DNA of 64,000 bases from Citrobacter sp. R56 (GCF_016811995.1 NZ_CP069159.1:2604001-2668000); one strand, 5' to 3'. Counted from the stretch's first letter, positions 18,018 through 27,622 are shown. Numbers and translations are program-made. The notes: generated by a model from the letters alone, not told the origin.

Positions 18018-18701
18018 CTATTTCGCGAACTGCACATCACCGACCCGGGACGTGGCATTCTCGCCCACTCTCTCCCGCTGCATAAACCCCAGCGTAATCA
18101 GAAATAATCCCAACATAAACGGCAATTCATACAGCTCTTCAATCAGATCGGCATAGTGCAGGTTGTGCAGGAAAACGGGCGCCATCAAACGATGATGCTC
18201 TACTGCGTCGGAAATCAAAAAAGTCGCGGCGGTTATGGCAAACAGCCACAACGGGAACGGCTCTTCACGCAGTCGACGCACAATCTCGTGACGCAGCGTT
18301 TTCGAGAATAATACCGGCAGTGCGAGTGCGGCGATCAATATCACCGAGATACCCCTGAAGATGATTCTGGGCTCGTCCGGGAAATAAGCGCGTCCCCAAC
18401 TCGTGCTTCGCCCCAGTAGCACCAGCCACCATACAACGGCCCAGAGCCAAAACTGTTTTGCCCCTTCCGGGCGAGAGAGAGGCTTGATATACCAGGCGGT
18501 AAACAACGCGCCAAACAGCAACCATAGCGCTTGTCCGTTTTCAATCCACGTCACCACGACGCCATCAAGCAGGGGAAGATGCCAGTCAGCAGTGAAGGGG
18601 ATAACTATCGCGGCCAGTACAAGCAGCACCGTTATCGAGGTGATTCGGGTATCAAGTTTCATAAGCATTTTAGTCTGTTCCGCTTTCGATACCTGAATCA
18701 T
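18018..18701 (-). CDS. Unrecognised six-helix membrane protein
   Basis: 227 residues that I cannot assign to a named family. Six hydrophobic segments are visible at about 20-40, 58-74, 84-98, 118-136, 150-170 and 192-208, with short charged loops; the N-terminus (MIQVSKAEQ) and C-terminus are hydrophilic. One loop carries EHHRLM and a later one ELYELPF, giving buried acidic and His residues that could bind a ligand. It converges on the fdhF paralog, with 61 bp between the ends, and is not part of its operon. Neither the ATG at 18701 nor that at 18668 or 18662 has a strong ribosome site, so the start is uncertain. The AT-rich 5' flank suggests it arrived with the insert. Confidence 0.6.
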   Translation of the reverse strand: MIQVSKAEQTKMLMKLDTRITSITVLLVLAAIVIPFTADWHLPLLDGVVVTWIENGQALWLLFGALFTAWYIKPLSRPEGAKQFWLWAVVWWLVLLGRSTSWGRAYFPDEPRIIFRGISVILIAALALPVLFSKTLRHEIVRRLREEPFPLWLFAITAATFLISDAVEHHRLMAPVFLHNLHYADLIEELYELPFMLGLFLITLGFMQRERVGENATSRVGDVQFAK

Positions 18702-18811
18702 AAGTTTTATGAATATTCATTCATTAGCAATCTATGCCATATTCTTAAGGTTTTATTAATATTTTATTTCTACTGATGTCAGCGGGTAAGGTAGTCTGCC
18801 AGACCGTTAAC

Positions 18812-18850
18812 AAAAAAGCCGCACAGCGCGGTCATCACGCTATGCGGCTT
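18812..18850 (-). terminator. Terminator after yeaR-yoaG
   Basis: On the minus strand AAGCCGCA pairs with TGTGCGGCTT through a long imperfect stem, and is followed by a run of T's (A's at 18812-18817 on the plus strand). It lies about 40 bp after the yoaG stop. Confidence 0.82.
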
Positions 18851-18889
18851 AGAGGACTGAAAGCGTTACGCTTTCGTTAGCTGGCTGAG

Positions 18890-19072
18890 TTACCAGCCGC
18901 AAACATCATGTTCATTTTCCGTGTCGTATGAACGCACGGTATTAACCAGGTCTTTGACGACTTCTGCGGCGACATCCGGCACCAGCAAGGTCATCGGCGC
19001 TTCAGTTTCATAATCGACCGAAACGCCATTACTGTTGTTGGTCACCGTCACGGTATATGTTGCTTTACCCAT
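18890..19072 (-). CDS. yoaG: Small protein YoaG
   Basis: 60 residues, nearly identical to E. coli YoaG (only a few conservative changes visible), including NTVRSYDTENEHDVCGW at the end. A small cytosolic dimer is known structurally for E. coli; its function is open. It is the second gene of the yeaR-yoaG operon, starting three bases after the yeaR stop with GAAGGAGT inside the yeaR tail. Confidence 0.95.
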   Translation of the reverse strand: MGKATYTVTVTNNSNGVSVDYETEAPMTLLVPDVAAEVVKDLVNTVRSYDTENEHDVCGW

Positions 19073-19075
19073 GGT

Positions 19076-19438
19076 TTACTCCTTCCCGGTGCGAATGACT
19101 TTCCGTTGGTTTGCGCTTTCCAGTAACACTTCCGGGGCAACGAAAAAATCGATGTTAAAGTAAGTGTCGTCAGTCATCACTTCGATGTTATGCCACTTTT
19201 CCGGTGGGAAAACGCCAAACTGACCGGCTTCAATAATCATCACCTTTTCTGGCTCGGGACTGTGTTCATCGGCATATCCGAGATATTTGACCGCCCCCTG
19301 CATGACCGACAGACGGGGATACACACCCGGTCGGGTTCCTTTATCAAGGTGGCGTTCGAAAATTCCGGCGGGCGCTGTCTCTTTGTTCCAGAATGGCGTG
19401 GCGCGTGTGTGAATATGATTCTGTGGAATTTGAAGCAT
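19076..19438 (-). CDS. yeaR: YeaR, nitrate/nitric-oxide-induced DUF1971 protein
   Basis: 120 residues from the ATG at 19438, preceded by GGGAAG; 13 in-frame codons further up have no ribosome site. The protein aligns with E. coli YeaR and has the cupin-like DUF1971 features (PRLSVMQGAVKYLGY, FPPEKWHNIE, a metal-type His in the latter). The E. coli yeaR-yoaG operon is induced by nitrate and nitrite through NarL/NarP and by nitric oxide through NsrR, and YeaR is linked to tellurite resistance in some annotations. Confidence 0.93.
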   Translation of the reverse strand: MLQIPQNHIHTRATPFWNKETAPAGIFERHLDKGTRPGVYPRLSVMQGAVKYLGYADEHSPEPEKVMIIEAGQFGVFPPEKWHNIEVMTDDTYFNIDFFVAPEVLLESANQRKVIRTGKE

Positions 19439-19510
19439 TGTCTTCCCTCTTTCCATCAACAACGCAGCGTATTTCATTTATCGCTGCTGTAAGAAGGTTA
19501 CTCCTCATAA

Positions 19511-19532
19511 TATGCATTTAAAATACCATTTA
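19511..19532 (-). promoter_or_regulatory. Possible NsrR operator upstream of yeaR
   Basis: TATGCATTTAAAATACCATT resembles the NsrR inverted repeat (ATGCATTT-N-AAATRCAT), with one extra base in the second half. It lies about 75 bp upstream of yeaR, where E. coli has NsrR and Nar control. Confidence 0.4.
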
Positions 19533-19584
19533 TTGGTTATTTTAAAGGTTTATACATCAGGGCTGTATCTTGATTTGCGGGAGG

Positions 19585-19617
19585 AAAAGACAGAGGCCCG
19601 TCAGAATAAACGGGCCT
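19585..19617 (-). terminator. Terminator after leuE
   Basis: AGGCCCGT and ACGGGCCT form an 8-bp stem eight bases after the leuE stop; on the minus strand it is followed by CTGTCTTTTCC. Confidence 0.78.
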
Positions 19618-19624
19618 GTAGGTA

Positions 19625-20263
19625 TTACGACTGCAGCGTCGCCAGACGCGCGGCAAAACCGACGAAAATCAAACCAATCAGAGAATTGCCGACTTTCGCC
19701 AGTTTCTTTTTAGTCCGAATATATTGCGTCACAAACGCCCCCGAAATAATCAGGAAGCTCAGGTAGAAGAAGCTCACCACTTCCAGCGAGATAGCCAGAA
19801 TCAAAAATGACAGCCCCGTATGCGGCGCGTTCACATCAATAAATTGCACGAAGAACGACACGTAAAAAAGGATCGCTTTTGGGTTGGTCAGGCTCAGAAC
19901 TAAGGCGCGTTTAAAAATCGCACCAAAAGGGACATCCTCGCCAGCCGACGCGTTTTCTTTTGATTTCAGCGTCGCGTAGAGCATCTTTGCGCCAAGATAA
20001 AGCAGATACAATGCACCGAGATAGCGAACAATACTAAACAGCACCGGCGTCGTTTTAATCATCGTAGCAACGCCGGCGTAAGCGAGAAACATCAGCACCG
20101 CATCGCCAATAAACACGCCACTTGCCGCGAGATACCCACCTTTCATCCCACGCCCAACGCTATTTTTCAGCACAAAAAATGTATTAGGACCAGGGACCAG
20201 AACGATAAAAATTGCCCCGACCAGATACGTCCAGTAATTCAGAACTCCATACTCTGCGAACAC
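19625..20263 (-). CDS. leuE: LeuE amino-acid exporter (LysE/RhtB family)
   Basis: 212 residues when started at the GTG at 20263, which has GGAAGAGG upstream and reproduces the E. coli N-terminus ([10 protein letters not shown]). Six hydrophobic segments and the family motif [17 protein letters not shown] are present. LeuE exports leucine and some analogues across the inner membrane. A longer frame of 43 codons upstream has no support. This is the last gene of the first yea segment: in E. coli the next gene is dmlR, whereas here umuDC follows. Confidence 0.94.
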   Translation of the reverse strand: MFAEYGVLNYWTYLVGAIFIVLVPGPNTFFVLKNSVGRGMKGGYLAASGVFIGDAVLMFLAYAGVATMIKTTPVLFSIVRYLGALYLLYLGAKMLYATLKSKENASAGEDVPFGAIFKRALVLSLTNPKAILFYVSFFVQFIDVNAPHTGLSFLILAISLEVVSFFYLSFLIISGAFVTQYIRTKKKLAKVGNSLIGLIFVGFAARLATLQS

Positions 20264-20401
20264 GTTAACCTCTTCCTGAAAAAAACAGATACGCCTAGCT
20301 GCGAAACAATATGCTAACGAATGCGTCTGATGATGGAAAGGAAAATCAGGACTCCCCACAACACCCAGTACATTACTCCGAGAAACAGGCAATAAAGCAG
20401 C

Positions 20402-21667
20402 CTATTTCACCACCGGTAAATCTGAAAACCGAGTGGTATAGCGTGGGGAGAGCATTTCCCGTTTCATTTGCCATTGCTGCTGCGCGCCCTGACCGGCAAA
20501 ATAGAGGGTACCTCTCCCCTTTTTGCTGTTGAGGTTATCCAGCACCGCCATTAATTTCTCACTGTTGGGGCGTGGGGCGTTTTCATCAAACAAGTTTAGC
20601 TGAGCAATCCCCTGGCTAAAAAAATCACTGAGCATGACGCCTGCTTTCATATAGCGAAAACCGTCTTTCCAGATCCTGTCCAGCGCGCTGCAGGCAACGC
20701 GAATAATGTCGCGGGTATCCTGAGACGGAATCGTTAACTGACCACCGGCCTGCGGCGCGTAAAATACCTCATTTTCGGCATGCGGGCTGGTTCGCATGAA
20801 TACGCTGATAGTGCAGCAGTACTGTCGTTCTGCCCGCAGTTTTTCCGCCGCGCGTTCAGCGTACATACAAATCGCCTGATGCATTTCGTCGTAGTGGGTG
20901 ATGCGATGGCCGAATGACCGACTACAAATAATCTGCTGTTTGGTGGGGGCAAACTCATCAAATGCCAGGCAGGATTCCCCGCGAAGCTCACGCACGGTAC
21001 GTTCCGTCACCACGCTGAAGTGTTTACGCATCACCCAGAGAGAGCTGTCAGCCAATTGCAGCGCCGACGTAATGCCCATCGCATTGAGTTTTTTACTGGT
21101 ACGCCGCCCTATCCCCCAGACCTCTTCAACAGGGACGTGCGCAAGAAGTTTTCTCTGACGCAACGTGTCTGAGAGATCAACCACGCCGCCGGTCTTTTGC
21201 CATGTTTTCGCCGCAAAATTGGCGACTTTTGCCAGCGTTTTGGTCTGCGCAATGCCTACGCCAACGGTCAACCCCGTGTTCTTTCGTATCTGTTGACGAA
21301 TTTGGTGCCCAAACGCCTCGAGCGAATAGCCACGCCCGACGCCTGACAGATCGATAAACGCTTCATCAATGGAATAGACCTCAACCGACGGCGCCATTTC
21401 TGCCAGCGTCAGCATTACACGGTGGCTGAGATCGGCATAAAGCGCATAATTTGAGCTAAAGACCGCGACGTGCTGACGCCGTAATTCATCTTTCACTTTG
21501 AAATAAGGCGCCCCCATTTTGATGCCGAGCGCTTTTGCCTGTGCCGATCGCGAAATAATGCATCCGTCGTTGTTTGAAACCACCACCACCGGTTTTCCCT
21601 CGAGATCCGGTCGAAAGACCGTCTCACAAGACGCATAAAAACTGTTTACATCAACCAGCGCGAACAT
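20402..21667 (-). CDS. umuC: DNA polymerase V catalytic subunit UmuC
   Basis: 421 residues, one short of E. coli UmuC. Y-family polymerase motifs are intact: D6 in [10 protein letters not shown], and D101/E102 in the YSIDEAF motif; G-rich helix-hairpin elements are at about 170-200. A beta-clamp-binding peptide QLNLF is near residue 357. With two UmuD' subunits and RecA it performs error-prone translesion synthesis after DNA damage. The start codon lies inside the end of umuD (17-bp overlap), indicating translational coupling. Expression is under the LexA box at 22104. Confidence 0.96.
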   Translation of the reverse strand: MFALVDVNSFYASCETVFRPDLEGKPVVVVSNNDGCIISRSAQAKALGIKMGAPYFKVKDELRRQHVAVFSSNYALYADLSHRVMLTLAEMAPSVEVYSIDEAFIDLSGVGRGYSLEAFGHQIRQQIRKNTGLTVGVGIAQTKTLAKVANFAAKTWQKTGGVVDLSDTLRQRKLLAHVPVEEVWGIGRRTSKKLNAMGITSALQLADSSLWVMRKHFSVVTERTVRELRGESCLAFDEFAPTKQQIICSRSFGHRITHYDEMHQAICMYAERAAEKLRAERQYCCTISVFMRTSPHAENEVFYAPQAGGQLTIPSQDTRDIIRVACSALDRIWKDGFRYMKAGVMLSDFFSQGIAQLNLFDENAPRPNSEKLMAVLDNLNSKKGRGTLYFAGQGAQQQWQMKREMLSPRYTTRFSDLPVVK

Positions 21668-22085
21668 GTCTGTGTGATTTCAACGTAAATGTCACAACGC
21701 CAAAGAGTTGCAGCTCTTCCTCGCTCTGCAACACAATGGGGGAATAATGCGGGTTGTGGGGAACGAGCTGAAGACGGGGCCGCGTGCGTAGCTCCTTCAC
21801 GGTAAACTCCCCCGCCACGGCCGCCACCACAATATCGCCATGCGTCGCCGTCAACGAACGGTCAACCACCAATAGATCGCCATCGCTGATACCGGCGCCT
21901 ACCATCGAGTCACCGCTGACCCTGAGGAAGTACGTTGCCCCCGGATGTTTCACCACCAGGGTGTTAAGATCGAGACTGTCCTCAACATAGTCTTGCGCCG
22001 GGCTGGGAAACCCGCATGAAACACGCTCCAGAAACAGAGGTAACGTAATGATGTCATTACGTTCACAGGAAAAAATATCATTCAT
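21651..22085 (-). CDS. umuD: UmuD, self-cleaving subunit of DNA polymerase V
   Basis: 144 residues from the ATG at 22085. With this start the cleavage site is exactly C24-G25 and the catalytic dyad is S60 (GDSM) and K97 (EFTVKE), the same numbers as E. coli UmuD, which settles the start; the longer frame (from 22142) would run through the LexA box. After RecA-stimulated autocleavage, UmuD' joins UmuC. The C-terminus is about five residues longer than in E. coli and overlaps umuC. The divergence from E. coli UmuD is greater than for neighbouring genes, resembling the plasmid MucA/ImpA group in places. Confidence 0.94.
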   Translation of the reverse strand: MNDIFSCERNDIITLPLFLERVSCGFPSPAQDYVEDSLDLNTLVVKHPGATYFLRVSGDSMVGAGISDGDLLVVDRSLTATHGDIVVAAVAGEFTVKELRTRPRLQLVPHNPHYSPIVLQSEEELQLFGVVTFTLKSHRHVRAG

Positions 22086-22103
22086 CACGGCCAAACCAAT
22101 AAA

Positions 22104-22123
22104 TACTGTACATATAAACAGTA
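22104..22123 (-). promoter_or_regulatory. LexA (SOS) box of umuDC
   Basis: TACTGTACATATAAACAGTA is a near-ideal LexA operator (TACTGTATATATAAACAGTA type), 18 bp upstream of umuD. Confidence 0.95.
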
Positions 22124-22223
22124 TGTTGTATTTGCCGATCAAATCAAGCGACTTATGCGATCAGTGAATGAACCCGTTGAAGTCACAGCACATTCAGTGA
22201 TCCATGCCCCGCCACGTTCCGCC

Positions 22224-24140
22224 TCAACGCGAGTCCTGACGACGGCGCTTAAACTGACTGACATCAATGTTGTACTGCTTTAGCTTACGCCATAGCGTTG
22301 TACGCCCAATGTTCAACACGCTGGACATTTCCTGTACACGGCCGCCGGTGACCTTTGCTGCATGAATAATGGCGTCTTTCTCGATACCGGCAAAGGTCAG
22401 CTGGGTTGGGAGGCGTGTACCGCCCTCTTCGAAGCGTTCGGTGAAAAGATGTTCCGGTAAATCGCTCAGCCGGATATGCCCGTTGTCGCAACTCATGGCG
22501 ATGTTTTCGATAACGCTAAGCAACTCAAAATCATTCCCCGGCCAGGCGCAATCAACCAGTTGCGCCATCGCATCATCCTCTATCTTCAACCGCGTCGAGA
22601 AACGTTTCTCAAGACGCGCAAGGGTATTACGCACCAGCGCTGGAATACTGTTTCGCCGCATTCGAAGCGGCGGAATGGTGATTTCAAAAGCATGTAACGC
22701 GTAGTAAAGCTGGCGACTAAAACGGTTTTGTTCCACCAGCAACGCGAGATCCAGGGTCGTAGAGGCGATGACTTTAACATCAACAGGAATCAGTCTGCGG
22801 GCATCAAGGCGCGTTAATACCCCTTGTTTGATCACCTGCAGAAGCGCCGATTGCAACTCCGGCTCCAGATATTCAATTTTCTCCAGAAACAGCGTACCGC
22901 CGTTGGCCAGCTCCAGACGACTTAAACGCCCGCCCTCCGTCGCGCCATCGCTATCGCCCTGTCCCAGGACGGTATCGGCATATAACTGGCAGTTCACTGC
23001 AATATAGGGGCCTTCAGCGCGTTCACTTTCATTATGAATAGCCTGGCTGAGCTGTTCTTTGCCGACCCCTTCCTCCCCGCAAAGTAACACCGGGAAGCGT
23101 CCTCGCGCGGCCTGTCGCCCAAAATGCAGTAAGCGCCGGGTGTCAGGATCGTCGCCCGGCATTTGTGCAAAGGTGTGGCTCACTTTTCCCAATTGGCTGG
23201 TCATCAACTGCCGCATCTGTTCGACCGGATGGAGCAACAGAATAAAACTGGCCCCCTGAGCCTCAATAATCGGTTTCAGAGTGATGACCGCATCAACAAA
23301 TTGATGCTGGCTTTCAAACGTGACTTCGACATGGTTGAGCTGGCACATTTGCCGGATTGCACGCTGTAAAACGGCAGGCAGCGTGACCAGATCGGTGATA
23401 TTTTTCCCCTGGCTCGACTGGGCATCCAGATGCAGTAATCGCGCGGCCTGCGCATTCAGAAATTGCAGCGTTCCCTGCTCATTCCAGGCCATCACGCCGT
23501 CGACCATCCCTTCGAGCAGGCCGTACAGCTGATTCAGATGGCGATTAGACTCGGTCAGCAGGTTGTCGGTGAGCAGTGAATTGCCCACTTCACGCGCTAT
23601 CGCCAGCGTCAGCGGCAGATCGGACGCGGCCTCCTGCCCAACGGGACAACACAAGGCGATGGAACCCGACTGGCGACCGTGGTTATCAAAAATAGGCGTG
23701 GAGAAGAAACTCCAGCCAGACAGCCTCCGTTTGAAATGTTGCTCGCCAGAGGTTTGAATTGGCTGTCCAAGCGCAGACGCCAGGGAGAGCGCACAGGTGC
23801 CGATAAGACTTTCCGCACAGTAGGCACCGTTGATAAACCCCAGTTCGCCAAGCTGTTGCAGCGTAAGCGGATCGCCGCAGCGGCTAAGTATGCAGGCCGA
23901 CTCGTCAAGAATAAATAGCCCACATCCCCGGGGAGACATATATTCCCAGGCATCCTCCAGCGCCGCTTGCCCTAACGCCAGCAATGCGGTCTTTCGCCGA
24001 CAAATAGAGTCAAACGTCAGCCCCTGTGCCTGATGCGGAGCGATCCAGGGCTCCCGCTGCATCATTGTGCTACAGCGTTGCCACGAGGCGCTAAGAATGC
24101 CAGAGACGGCGTTGTCGCCGGTTTGATGTTGAGTCGCCAT
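22224..24140 (-). CDS. dhaR: DhaR, activator of the dihydroxyacetone kinase operon
   Basis: 638 residues from the ATG at 24140 (GGAG upstream), against 639 in E. coli. Order of domains: N-terminal GAF-like sensor (about 50-190), PAS (about 200-310), AAA+ domain with Walker A CGEEGVGK (about 350), and a C-terminal Fis-type helix-turn-helix (GGRVQEMSSVLNIGRTTLWRKL). The AAA+ part lacks a GAFTGA loop and has a degenerate Walker B (GGTLFLEKIE), as in E. coli DhaR, which acts with sigma-70. DhaL stimulates it and DhaK inhibits it, linking transcription to dihydroxyacetone supply. It is divergent from dhaKLM. Confidence 0.95.
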   Translation of the reverse strand: MATQHQTGDNAVSGILSASWQRCSTMMQREPWIAPHQAQGLTFDSICRRKTALLALGQAALEDAWEYMSPRGCGLFILDESACILSRCGDPLTLQQLGELGFINGAYCAESLIGTCALSLASALGQPIQTSGEQHFKRRLSGWSFFSTPIFDNHGRQSGSIALCCPVGQEAASDLPLTLAIAREVGNSLLTDNLLTESNRHLNQLYGLLEGMVDGVMAWNEQGTLQFLNAQAARLLHLDAQSSQGKNITDLVTLPAVLQRAIRQMCQLNHVEVTFESQHQFVDAVITLKPIIEAQGASFILLLHPVEQMRQLMTSQLGKVSHTFAQMPGDDPDTRRLLHFGRQAARGRFPVLLCGEEGVGKEQLSQAIHNESERAEGPYIAVNCQLYADTVLGQGDSDGATEGGRLSRLELANGGTLFLEKIEYLEPELQSALLQVIKQGVLTRLDARRLIPVDVKVIASTTLDLALLVEQNRFSRQLYYALHAFEITIPPLRMRRNSIPALVRNTLARLEKRFSTRLKIEDDAMAQLVDCAWPGNDFELLSVIENIAMSCDNGHIRLSDLPEHLFTERFEEGGTRLPTQLTFAGIEKDAIIHAAKVTGGRVQEMSSVLNIGRTTLWRKLKQYNIDVSQFKRRRQDSR

Positions 24141-24463
24141 GTTTTCTCCGCGCGTATGAACGCGCTTTTCCACGTCCCGAGAACCGGGAACCCTTTTTCA
24201 CCTTTGCAGCGGCAAAGATGGTTGAATCTCTCATTTTTGCCGAAAAATTCATCTTCACGTTCCATTATGAAACATAAATAAAAATAAATGTTCCGTATTG
24301 AAACGTAAATTTGTGGAATATTTTTTTCGCGTCGCTGCGGCACAATGATCGTATCGGCAGCATGTGGTCGCCGTGTCGTTGTCCATAACCGATACCCTCA
24401 CTCAGATGCCTGCGATGTGTTCCCTTTTGCAGCCATCTCATGACGACCTACGGAGCACAAAAA
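24141..24463. promoter_or_regulatory. Divergent dhaR-dhaKLM control region
   Basis: 323 bp between the divergent starts. An imperfect inverted repeat, GAAACAT / ATGTTCC, lies at 24268-24293 and is repeated in part further on (GAAACG at 24299), a plausible DhaR target; I cannot assign -35/-10 elements with certainty. Confidence 0.4.
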
Positions 24464-25534
24464 ATGAAAAAATTGATTAACCGTGTCGAAGATGTCCTGA
24501 ATGAACAACTGGCTGGTATGGCGAAAGCCTTTCCTACACTGACGCTGCATCAGGACCCGGTGTATGTCACCCGTTCAGATGCCCCTGTACAAGGGAAAGT
24601 GGCGCTGCTGTCGGGCGGCGGTAGCGGACATGAACCCATGCACTGTGGCTACATTGGTCAGGGAATGCTTTCCGGCGCCTGCCCGGGTGAAATTTTCACC
24701 TCTCCGACGCCGGACAAAATGTTTGAATGCGCGATGAGTATCGACGGCGGTGAAGGTGTCCTGCTGATTATCAAAAATTACACCGGCGATATTCTTAATT
24801 TTGAAACCGCCACAGAGCTCCTGCACGACAGCGGCGTGAAGGTAACGACCGTCGTCATTGATGATGATGTGGCGGTCAAAGACAGCCTCTATACCGCCGG
24901 TCGCCGGGGGGTGGCAAACACGGTTCTGATTGAGAAATTGGTCGGTGCCGCGGCAGAACGCGGCGATTCTCTGGAAGCCTGCGCGGAACTTGGACGTAAA
25001 CTTAACAACCTCGGCCACTCCATTGGTATCGCGCTGGGGGCGTGTACAGTGCCTGCCGCCGGTAAACCCTCGTTTACTTTGCAGGATAATGAGATGGAGT
25101 TTGGCGTGGGTATTCACGGCGAACCGGGTATTGACCGTCGGGCTTTCACCTCTCTCGACAGGACCGTCGATGAAATGTTCGACACCTTGCTGGAAAACGG
25201 TGCCTACAACCGTACGTTACGTCACTGGGATCCCGTACAGGGCGCATGGCAAGAAGACAAACAGGGCAAACAACCGCTGCAACGCGGCGATCGCGTGATT
25301 GCGCTGGTCAACAATCTTGGCGCGACGCCGTTATCTGAGCTGTTCGGCGTCTATAACCGACTCGAAAGCCGCTGTCAGGAAACGGGCATTCACATCGAAC
25401 GCAATCTGATCGGATCTTACTGCACCTCCCTGGATATGGCCGGATTTTCCATCACCCTCTTAAAAGTGGACGATGAGACGCTGGCATTATGGGATGCCCC
25501 GGTACATACCCCGGCCCTCAACTGGGGTAAATAA
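24464..25534 (+). CDS. dhaK: Dihydroxyacetone kinase subunit DhaK
   Basis: 356 residues, as in E. coli. H218 in GVGIHGEPG is the residue that binds dihydroxyacetone covalently as a hemiaminal, and the GGGSGHEPMH loop (51-60) holds the second active-site His. DhaK binds the substrate while DhaL supplies ADP-bound phosphate from DhaM; the product is dihydroxyacetone phosphate. The ATG at 24464 has CGGAG upstream; eight codons of further frame are discounted. First gene of dhaKLM, 11 bp before dhaL. Confidence 0.97.
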   Translation: MKKLINRVEDVLNEQLAGMAKAFPTLTLHQDPVYVTRSDAPVQGKVALLSGGGSGHEPMHCGYIGQGMLSGACPGEIFTSPTPDKMFECAMSIDGGEGVLLIIKNYTGDILNFETATELLHDSGVKVTTVVIDDDVAVKDSLYTAGRRGVANTVLIEKLVGAAAERGDSLEACAELGRKLNNLGHSIGIALGACTVPAAGKPSFTLQDNEMEFGVGIHGEPGIDRRAFTSLDRTVDEMFDTLLENGAYNRTLRHWDPVQGAWQEDKQGKQPLQRGDRVIALVNNLGATPLSELFGVYNRLESRCQETGIHIERNLIGSYCTSLDMAGFSITLLKVDDETLALWDAPVHTPALNWGK

Positions 25535-25545
25535 GGAGATTTTTT

Positions 25546-26178
25546 ATGTCGCTCAACAGAACGCAAATTGTTAACTGGCTCTACCTATGCGGTGAAATCT
25601 TCACCAAAGAGAGTGATTTCCTCACCGGGCTCGACAGAGAAATTGGCGATGCTGACCACGGTTTAAACATGCATCGCGGATTTAGCAAAGTGGTCGAAAA
25701 ATTACCCGCGATTGCCGACAAAGACATCGGTTTTATTTTGAAAAATACCGGAATGGTGCTGCTCTCCAGCGTCGGGGGTGCCAGCGGACCACTGTTTGGC
25801 ACCTTTTTCATTCGCGCCGCTCAGGTTACCCAGTCCCATCAAAGTCTGACCCTCGACGAGGTCTATGCAATGGTGCGCGAAGGCGCCGAAGGTGTGGTCA
25901 GCCGGGGCAAAGCCGAACCGGGTGATAAAACGATGTGCGATGTCTGGCTGCCGGTGGTGGAATCCTTGCGCCACTCCTGCGAACACGCGCTGTCCGTACC
26001 GGCAGCGCTGGAGGCCGCCCGTCTCCAGGCGGAAGCGGCGGCGCAAAGCACCATCACCATGCAGGCGCGTAAAGGTCGCGCCAGCTACCTCGGCGAGCGC
26101 AGCATCGGTCACCAGGATCCGGGAGCGACTTCCGTCATGTTTATGGTGCAATGTCTGGCGGCAGCCTCCAGAGAGTAA
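25546..26178 (+). CDS. dhaL: Dihydroxyacetone kinase ADP-binding subunit DhaL
   Basis: 210 residues, identical in length to E. coli DhaL. The Mg-binding aspartates D30, D35 and D37 are visible in LDREIGDADHG, and the C-terminal GERSIGHQDPGATS motif closes over the nucleotide. ADP stays bound as a coenzyme phosphorylated by DhaM. DhaL also activates DhaR. Start has AAGGAG; the stop is 10 bp before dhaM. Confidence 0.97.
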   Translation: MSLNRTQIVNWLYLCGEIFTKESDFLTGLDREIGDADHGLNMHRGFSKVVEKLPAIADKDIGFILKNTGMVLLSSVGGASGPLFGTFFIRAAQVTQSHQSLTLDEVYAMVREGAEGVVSRGKAEPGDKTMCDVWLPVVESLRHSCEHALSVPAALEAARLQAEAAAQSTITMQARKGRASYLGERSIGHQDPGATSVMFMVQCLAAASRE

Positions 26179-26188
26179 GGGGAATACG

Positions 26189-27622
26189 ATGGTAAACCTG
26201 GTCATTGTTTCTCATAGCGCCAGGCTGGGCGAAGGCGTTAGGGAGTTAGCCCAGCAGATGTTGATGGGGGGAAGCTGTAAACTCGCGGTTGCTGCGGGCA
26301 TTGATGACCCGCAAAATCCCATAGGCACCGATCCCATCAAAGTGATGGAAGCCATTGAGTCCGTGGCTGACGCAGACCACGTGCTGGTGATGATGGATAT
26401 TGGCAGCGCGCTGCTGAGCGCAGAAACGGCGCTGGATTTACTCGATCCGGCTATCGCGGCGAAAGTGCGTCTGTGTGCCGCGCCGCTGGTTGAGGGAACG
26501 CTCGCGGCGACCGTGAGCGCAGCGACGGGCGCCGGTATTGACAAAGTCATCAGCGACGCCATGAACGCCCTTGACGCCAAACGTGAGCAACTGGGTTTAC
26601 CCTCGCCGTTCGAAGCAAGCAACCCCACAACGGCATTTTCAGCCCACGACAGTGAAGCGCGTTCGCTTTCCGTCATCATCAAAAACCGTCATGGGCTCCA
26701 CGTGAGACCCGCTTCACGGCTGGTCGCCACCCTGTCGGGCTTTAACGCCGACATGCTGCTGGAAAAAAACGGTAAATGCGTCACCCCAGACAGCCTGAAT
26801 CAAATCGCCTTGCTGCAAATACGCTGCAACGACACGCTGCGGCTGATCGCCAAAGGTGAACAGGCAGACGAGGCGCTGGCGGCGTTCAAACAGCTTGCCG
26901 CAGAGAATTTTGGCGATGCGCTGGAAGAGAGCGGGTCTGGCGATCCGTCGCACCCGTTACCCGACCCGGTAACCGGCACCGCGTTTTGCTATGCGCCCGT
27001 CCTGCCAGACTTCGCCAGTAGCACGACTGCCTCTTCGCAGTATGAACAGCAGCGTCTTCGCGCCGCCATCCGGCTTACGCTCGACGACCTCAGCGCGTTG
27101 ACGGCGCTGGCGGAAGAAAAATACTCCGCCGATCTGGCCGCTATTTTCTCCGGGCACCACACGTTGCTGGACGACCCGGAACTGTATGACATGGCCAGCG
27201 CGTTCATTCTCCATCAGCACTACAGCGCAGAAGCGGCGTGGCAAAGTGTACTGAACGACCTCAGAGAGCAGTATCAACATCTCGACGACGCCTATTTGCA
27301 GGCGCGCTACATCGATATTGACGATCTGCTCCACCGTACGCTTCAGCATCTGAGTGGCATAAAGGCGCAAATGCCCCTCTTCACTCGCCCGACTGTCGTG
27401 TTCACGGACAATATTTTCCCGTCTACCGTGTTGCTGCTCGATCCGCAATTCGTGAAAGGGATTGGCCTGAGTGCTGGCAGCGAGATGTCACACTCCGCGC
27501 TCATCGCCCGTGAGATGGGCATCGGCTGGCTTTGTCAGCAGGGCGAGTCTGTCAGTACGCTGAAGACCGGAGAAACGATCACGCTGGATCTCGCCAACCG
27601 CCGCATTCTCCGCCCAGAGTAA
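26189..27622 (+). CDS. dhaM: PTS-type phosphoryl donor DhaM
   Basis: 477 residues made of three fused phosphotransfer domains: an EIIA-mannose-like domain with H9 (IVSHSARLG), an HPr-like domain with H171 (NRHGLHVRPAS), and a truncated Enzyme-I-like domain with H435 (SEMSHSALIAREMG). E. coli uses H9, H169 and H430, so all three sites are kept. Phosphate passes from PEP through EI and HPr to DhaM and finally to DhaL-ADP. The frame extends upstream across dhaL, but the ATG at 26189 has AGGGGAA and begins the domain. Confidence 0.96.
   Translation: MVNLVIVSHSARLGEGVRELAQQMLMGGSCKLAVAAGIDDPQNPIGTDPIKVMEAIESVADADHVLVMMDIGSALLSAETALDLLDPAIAAKVRLCAAPLVEGTLAATVSAATGAGIDKVISDAMNALDAKREQLGLPSPFEASNPTTAFSAHDSEARSLSVIIKNRHGLHVRPASRLVATLSGFNADMLLEKNGKCVTPDSLNQIALLQIRCNDTLRLIAKGEQADEALAAFKQLAAENFGDALEESGSGDPSHPLPDPVTGTAFCYAPVLPDFASSTTASSQYEQQRLRAAIRLTLDDLSALTALAEEKYSADLAAIFSGHHTLLDDPELYDMASAFILHQHYSAEAAWQSVLNDLREQYQHLDDAYLQARYIDIDDLLHRTLQHLSGIKAQMPLFTRPTVVFTDNIFPSTVLLLDPQFVKGIGLSAGSEMSHSALIAREMGIGWLCQQGESVSTLKTGETITLDLANRRILRPE

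Noticed and set aside
22086-22142. N-terminal extension of UmuD starting MIGKYNI
   Set aside because: It runs through the LexA box and would move the cleavage site and catalytic residues away from positions 24, 60 and 97.
25865-26188. Long N-terminal extension of DhaM
   Set aside because: It is an out-of-frame reading of dhaL; the EIIA domain begins at the ATG at 26189, which has a ribosome site.
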